Positions 59,766-64,000 of a DNA stretch of 64,000 nt are shown here, one piece after another. The stretch comes from UBA1822 sp963615055 (GTDB taxonomy: Bacteria; Bacillota; Negativicutes; Veillonellales; Dialisteraceae), in NCBI GenBank assembly GCA_963615055.1, contig CAVEFO010000002.1, positions 1 to 64,000 of the forward strand, given 5' to 3'. Made by a program: the position numbers and the translations under genes. The notes beneath the pieces were generated by a model. That model ran no database searches and was not told where the DNA came from. It was given only the letters and a program-made list of their open reading frames with translations. Position 1 is the first letter of the stretch; every line of letters starts with the position of its first letter.

Positions 59766-62700
59766 CAGATTACGGAAAGCCTGATGAAAATCGGCGCCGT
59801 GAAGAAAGTTTCCGATACGGCGAAAAAATTCTTCGACAAAACCAATGTGCTCATGGATGAGAGTGTAGCCGCTGCCACTGTCACCATCGGACAAGGTGCG
59901 AAAGTGGAATCGACGGCGGGCGATACGAGCATCAAAGCGGAGAGCGCGGTCAATAATGATTTGTCGCTCACGATTCAGCCGACCGTTACCGCCAAAGAGG
60001 GCGATCCGGCTTCTAAGAGCGACGATATTACGAAGACGTACCTGTCGGGCGCGTCCATTTACAATGGCTCGACATCGGCGGCGAATGTCAATATTCTGGG
60101 TGATGTGAAATCGAAGAAGGATCTCACTATTTCTGCGGACGCGACGAATACATCCAAAGTGGCGACGACGATTCAGAAAGCGAATGCCCAAGGGGCTACG
60201 TCGTACATGAATGCGGTCGTGAATGTCGTCTCTCATAAGACGACGGCGGCTGTAAATTTGGCGGAAGGAGCGACCGTTTCCGCCGGCGGCGCGCTCAAAG
60301 CGACAGCGAATACGGATACGTCTCTTGATGTGACCGGCAAGATTGCGACGGACAATGTAGCCGTCGTTTCTACGGCAATCAATCTCGTCGGGACGGACAC
60401 CGATGCGAGCGTCCATGTGGATACGACACTTACCGGGGCATCTGTGGAAACGAGCGCCAAGAATACCGTTTCCAAACTCGATATCACGACGGATAACGCG
60501 TATGAAAAGCCGGAATCCGGCGATGCGTCCGGCGGCGAATCCGGCGGTGAATCCGGCGGTTCCGGTGATACATCCGGCGGTGGATCCGAAGACGCGGATG
60601 CGGGCGATGATTCCGTCGAAGAAAGGGTCATCGACGTAGACGCGACAGCACCGGCGGAAGATGGCGAAATCTCTGTGGCGGCTGCTTTGAAAGCTCTCCT
60701 AGGAAGTGATGAGGAATCCCAAAAAGAGGAGAGCGGGATTTTGGCTGCCAATAAAGACGCCGATGAAAAGATGGCCGCGACGTCCGGTGACACCGATGCG
60801 GTGAAAGACGAAAAAGGAACGACCGAGACCGATACGGAACAGAAGACGGAAATGAAGGGCGACGGCGCTACGAAAGAAGAGCAGAAGGCGTCGTCCGAAG
60901 AGAAGGAGAAAAAAGAAGAAGAGAAGAAGGCCACCGGCTGGAATGAGTATGTCGATATCGGTGCGTCCGTCATGGTCGGCCATTTCAAAAATACAGCGAC
61001 TGTCGATGTCGGCGCGAAGGGATCCCTTGTCTCCGAGGGCGACGTGACGGTAAAAGCGGATACGGAAGTCGCGAAATCGTCCATCACGACGGTCAATACG
61101 CTTCTCAATACGAATACGGATACGAAGGCGGTCGTTTCCGCTGCCGTCGCCGTAAAGAATATGAAAAACAATGCGTCCGTCATTCTGTCGGGGAGTGAGG
61201 CGAAGCATGATATCATCAAGGCCGGCGGTGCAGTGAATTTGTCGGCGAATGTCGTCGATCAGCCGTCGGAAGGCGAGAGCGACAAGCAGGAACCGACGAT
61301 GGTGACGCAGGCTTTTGTTGCGACGGATGTCGGGGATGAAGGCAAGACGGTCATTCCTTTCGGCGCGACGGGCACGGTCGGGATTGCCAAGGTGACCGGA
61401 AACGCCAATGTCTATGTCGGAAAGAATGCAAAAGTCACGGCGGGCGGTACGGCGACGATTGAATCGACCGTGTCCGGCCAGGATATCGTGCAAGCCGGGA
61501 AAGAAGTCATCAAGAAGGAAGAGAAGAAAGATGAAGGCGGCACCGAAGGCAGCGGAAGCGGCGAAGGCGGTGCCGAAGGTAGCGCTAGCAAATCGGAAGG
61601 TGGTGAAGGCAGTGCCGGCGGAAGCGGTGAAGGTAGCGAAGGCGGTGCAGAAGGTGGCGCAGGCGGCACGGAAGGCGGAGATGGCAAGGATGATGAATCC
61701 TCTACGCCGACGTCTTCCGGAAACAAAGTCGGACTGGGCGGCACGGTGGCCGTACAGAATCGCTACATGAACGGCAAGACGGAAGTGGCAGCCGGCGCAG
61801 TAATCGAAGCCGGTGAAATTGCCCTTTCTTCGAAAAATACGACAACCGCAGGGGCATCGGCTCTGGGCGGCGCGAAGACGAGCAATGTCGGCGTGACGGG
61901 CATGGTTTCCTACATGGGCGGCGAATCGAATGCGCGCGTCCTGGTCGACAGCGGTGCGAGTCTCAATGCCTCTGTCAAGGGGACGGGCAAAGAGGCGACG
62001 ACGGGCAAAGTGTCCATTTCCGCCGAAAACACATCGACTATCGTGAATAAAGCGGGGCTGACGGATATTTCCAAGAGCACGGCCGTCGGCGCTTCCGTCG
62101 GCGTCGTCTCTTATGATGTCCTCTCCGAAGCGAAAGTTAAAAATTTCACGACGGATGCGGCAGCGGCCAAAGGGACGTTCTCCGCGACAGCTTTCGAGGT
62201 CACGTCCACGAATGCGAGCACCATCAAAAACAGCACGGTGGCCGGTGTGACGAGCGGTGACGAGAAGAAACCGGATGAAAAGAAAGATACGGAAAGCCAG
62301 GACAGCGCCGGCGGCGAAGCGCTGAAAGTCCGTGCGGAGAAGACGAAAGAGGGCGGCGACAGCGACGAAAAGGCTGTCGAGCTGGCAAAAGTTTCCGTCA
62401 GCAGCGAAGGCACCAAAGAGGAAAAGGAAGTGACGGATCCGGAGGCACCGTCCGAGGCGGATACGGAAGTGGCGAAGGACGCTGACGGCAATGCCGATAC
62501 GCAGAGCGATGAAAAGACGGAAGCGCAGGAGCAAGCCAATTCCACGGTGAATATCGCCTCTGCCGGCGCTGTTTCCTGGAATGACGTGAAGACGTCGGCC
62601 ATTGCGGAAATTTCCGGCATCACGGTGACGGGGGTCGGTGACAAAGCGTCGACAAAGGTCGAGGCGACGGATACGAGCAGTATCACGGCGGACAGTGGTG

Positions 62701-64000
62701 CGACGGCGCTCATTGCGGAGGGAAAAGAGAAAGAAACAACGAAGTTCGGTGCGACGTTGGCCGGCGGTGTGGCCGGAAATGACCTCTTAAAGACCACGAG
62801 AGCCACCATAAGTGACGTGAAGCTGGAAAATATGACGTCCGTTTTGAATGCGGCGACGAATAGCGGCACGCAGCAGGCGACAGGCATGAGTGTCGGTACG
62901 GCGAAAAAGGCGGGCAAAGGTTTCTCCGCCGTGACGTCGGCCAGTGTCAATTATGCGACGAATCGCGTCGCAGCCGAAATGAAGAATGTGACGACCGGCG
63001 GCGTGGTGATCAATATGGCCAGTAATAACGACATTCAGATTGCCGGCGGTCTTTCCAAACAGGCAACGCTGCAGACCGTCGCAGCCGGAGCGGCTGTTTC
63101 CATCAATAAAGTCAAAAATGATACGACGGCGTTGATTTCCGGCGGACAATACGGCACGGAAGAGGCAGCGGCCGTGGTGACGAATTCGGCGTACAGCACT
63201 CTCATGCAAATCGGCGGTGCGTCGTCCATTGGGATTGCGGAAGGCGAAAATGCGTATCTGGGACTCAATGCGGCTGTCGCGGTGAATACCGTGAAAAACA
63301 CGCTTTCGGCAACGATTGAGAATGCGACGATTTACGCGACCGGTGAGGAAGTCACCAATGTGGCGCAGGACGGTATCGTGCCGGATGAGGAGATCCAAGA
63401 TCAGCTCAAATTGGCGATCAAGGAGGAGCTCACAAAGCAGGTCCAAGATTTGGCTGATAAAGGCGTTGCGGCAGCGAAAGAAGCTGTCAACGAAGTCATC
63501 GATGCGGTGGGAAAAGATATGGGGCTGGCAATAGATTCAGAAGGAGACCCCACCTCCACCGGCACACCGGATTCGGATAAAGCCTCACAGGTCGACTATG
63601 AAGAGACAGAGACAGAGGAAGGGGCAACAACCAATTATGCCGAACTGGCAGAGCTGACGAAAACATTGGTCGGCGCCGGCAATCTCATCTCCACGGGTGC
63701 TTTCTCTTTGTCCGGCGGCAGCAAAGGGTCAGCTGCGGCAGCCGTTTCCTATGCGAGCGTGCAAAACAATGTGAAAGCCAATATCACCGGCAGCACGATT
63801 GTTGCCAATCAAGTCAGCAGTCGGAGCGGAACCGATACGATCATAGCCGATGCGGCTATCGGCAGCGCTTACTCCTCAGAGGCGAAAGGAATGGCGGCCG
63901 CGGGTTCTGTCGCGCTTTCTCGGATTCAGAGTACGACGGAAGCGTCGATTGAAGACAGCACGATTACCGTAGGAAGCGTCACGGTATCCGCTGATAATAA
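59766..64000 (+). CDS. Same adhesin, continuation after the amber codon (open at window end)
   Basis: Read by hand in the frame of the preceding ORF, there is no further stop from 59766 to 64000 (about 1411 codons). The text is adhesin-like throughout: beta-helix repeats with Gly-Ala/Val-Thr-Val patterns, Glu/Lys/Ser-rich linkers (60490-60950), a Gly-Glu-Ser low-complexity linker (61540-61700) and Asn/Thr-rich strands. Codon and base use match the part before the stop. The first ATG after the TAG (59784) lacks a good ribosome-binding site and would lack a signal peptide, so this is not an independent gene. Either the gene is a nonsense allele, or the codon is read through. Confidence 0.8.

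Noticed and set aside
58545..62534. Two minus-strand frames of over 600 codons opposite the giant adhesin
   Set aside because: No start signals or motifs; the plus-strand frame is open throughout and adhesin-like.
59784..64000. Adhesin continuation as a separate gene starting after the amber codon
   Set aside because: No ribosome-binding site or signal peptide; it is the same reading frame and composition as the part before the stop.

Overview
The window suggests a diderm Firmicute (class Negativicutes, the Selenomonas/Veillonella/Dialister/Megasphaera type). Reasons: Gram-positive-type regulation and gene order (a T-box leader, sufCBDSU, an mltG-trmR pair) sits beside outer-membrane biology (RND efflux, three trimeric autotransporters, a very large LktA/filamentous-haemagglutinin-like adhesin). 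The species cannot be fixed from the sequence alone.

Layout. 1-3000: last codons of an OmpR-type response regulator, its PhoR-like sensor kinase, and a repeat-rich spacer. 3002-8240: a TetR-type regulator with two DNA-binding domains, then an RND efflux adaptor and pump (no outer-membrane channel gene). 8546-10225 (minus): a second TetR regulator and an orphan amino-acid-binding lipoprotein. 10532-13727: DedA protein, ArnT-like glycosyltransferase, uracil-DNA glycosylase-like protein. 14668-39501: three consecutive trimeric autotransporter adhesins of 3960, 1248 and 2568 residues. Between and behind them lie conserved structured elements, and a G9 tract lies inside the likely promoter of the first. 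39863-43025: larE-larB-larC, making the nickel-pincer nucleotide cofactor; no larA is present. 43062-45682: T-box leader with two antiterminator/terminator modules, then two paralogous ABC substrate-binding lipoproteins. 46003-51300 (minus): sufC-sufB-sufD-sufS-sufU for Fe-S assembly. 51444-52742 (minus): a hotdog thioesterase and an abutting radical SAM protein. 52825-55088: mltG, trmR-like methyltransferase, cupin. 55360-55702 (minus): tmRNA. 55865-58152 (minus): LOG-family protein, a 60-residue ORF, and a CCA-adding/poly(A) polymerase-family protein with an apparent signal peptide. 58626 to the end: a giant filamentous adhesin with one in-frame amber codon, still open at the window edge.

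Working together. About half of the window is surface adhesin DNA, apparently variable by several routes: the homopolymer in a promoter spacer, long exact internal repeats, duplicated modules, and a nonsense codon. Intergenic spacers are unusually rich in short repeats: degenerate heptamer runs, a 10-bp repeat, a 68-bp tandem repeat and its dispersed relatives. No insertion sequence, CRISPR array or tRNA gene was found.
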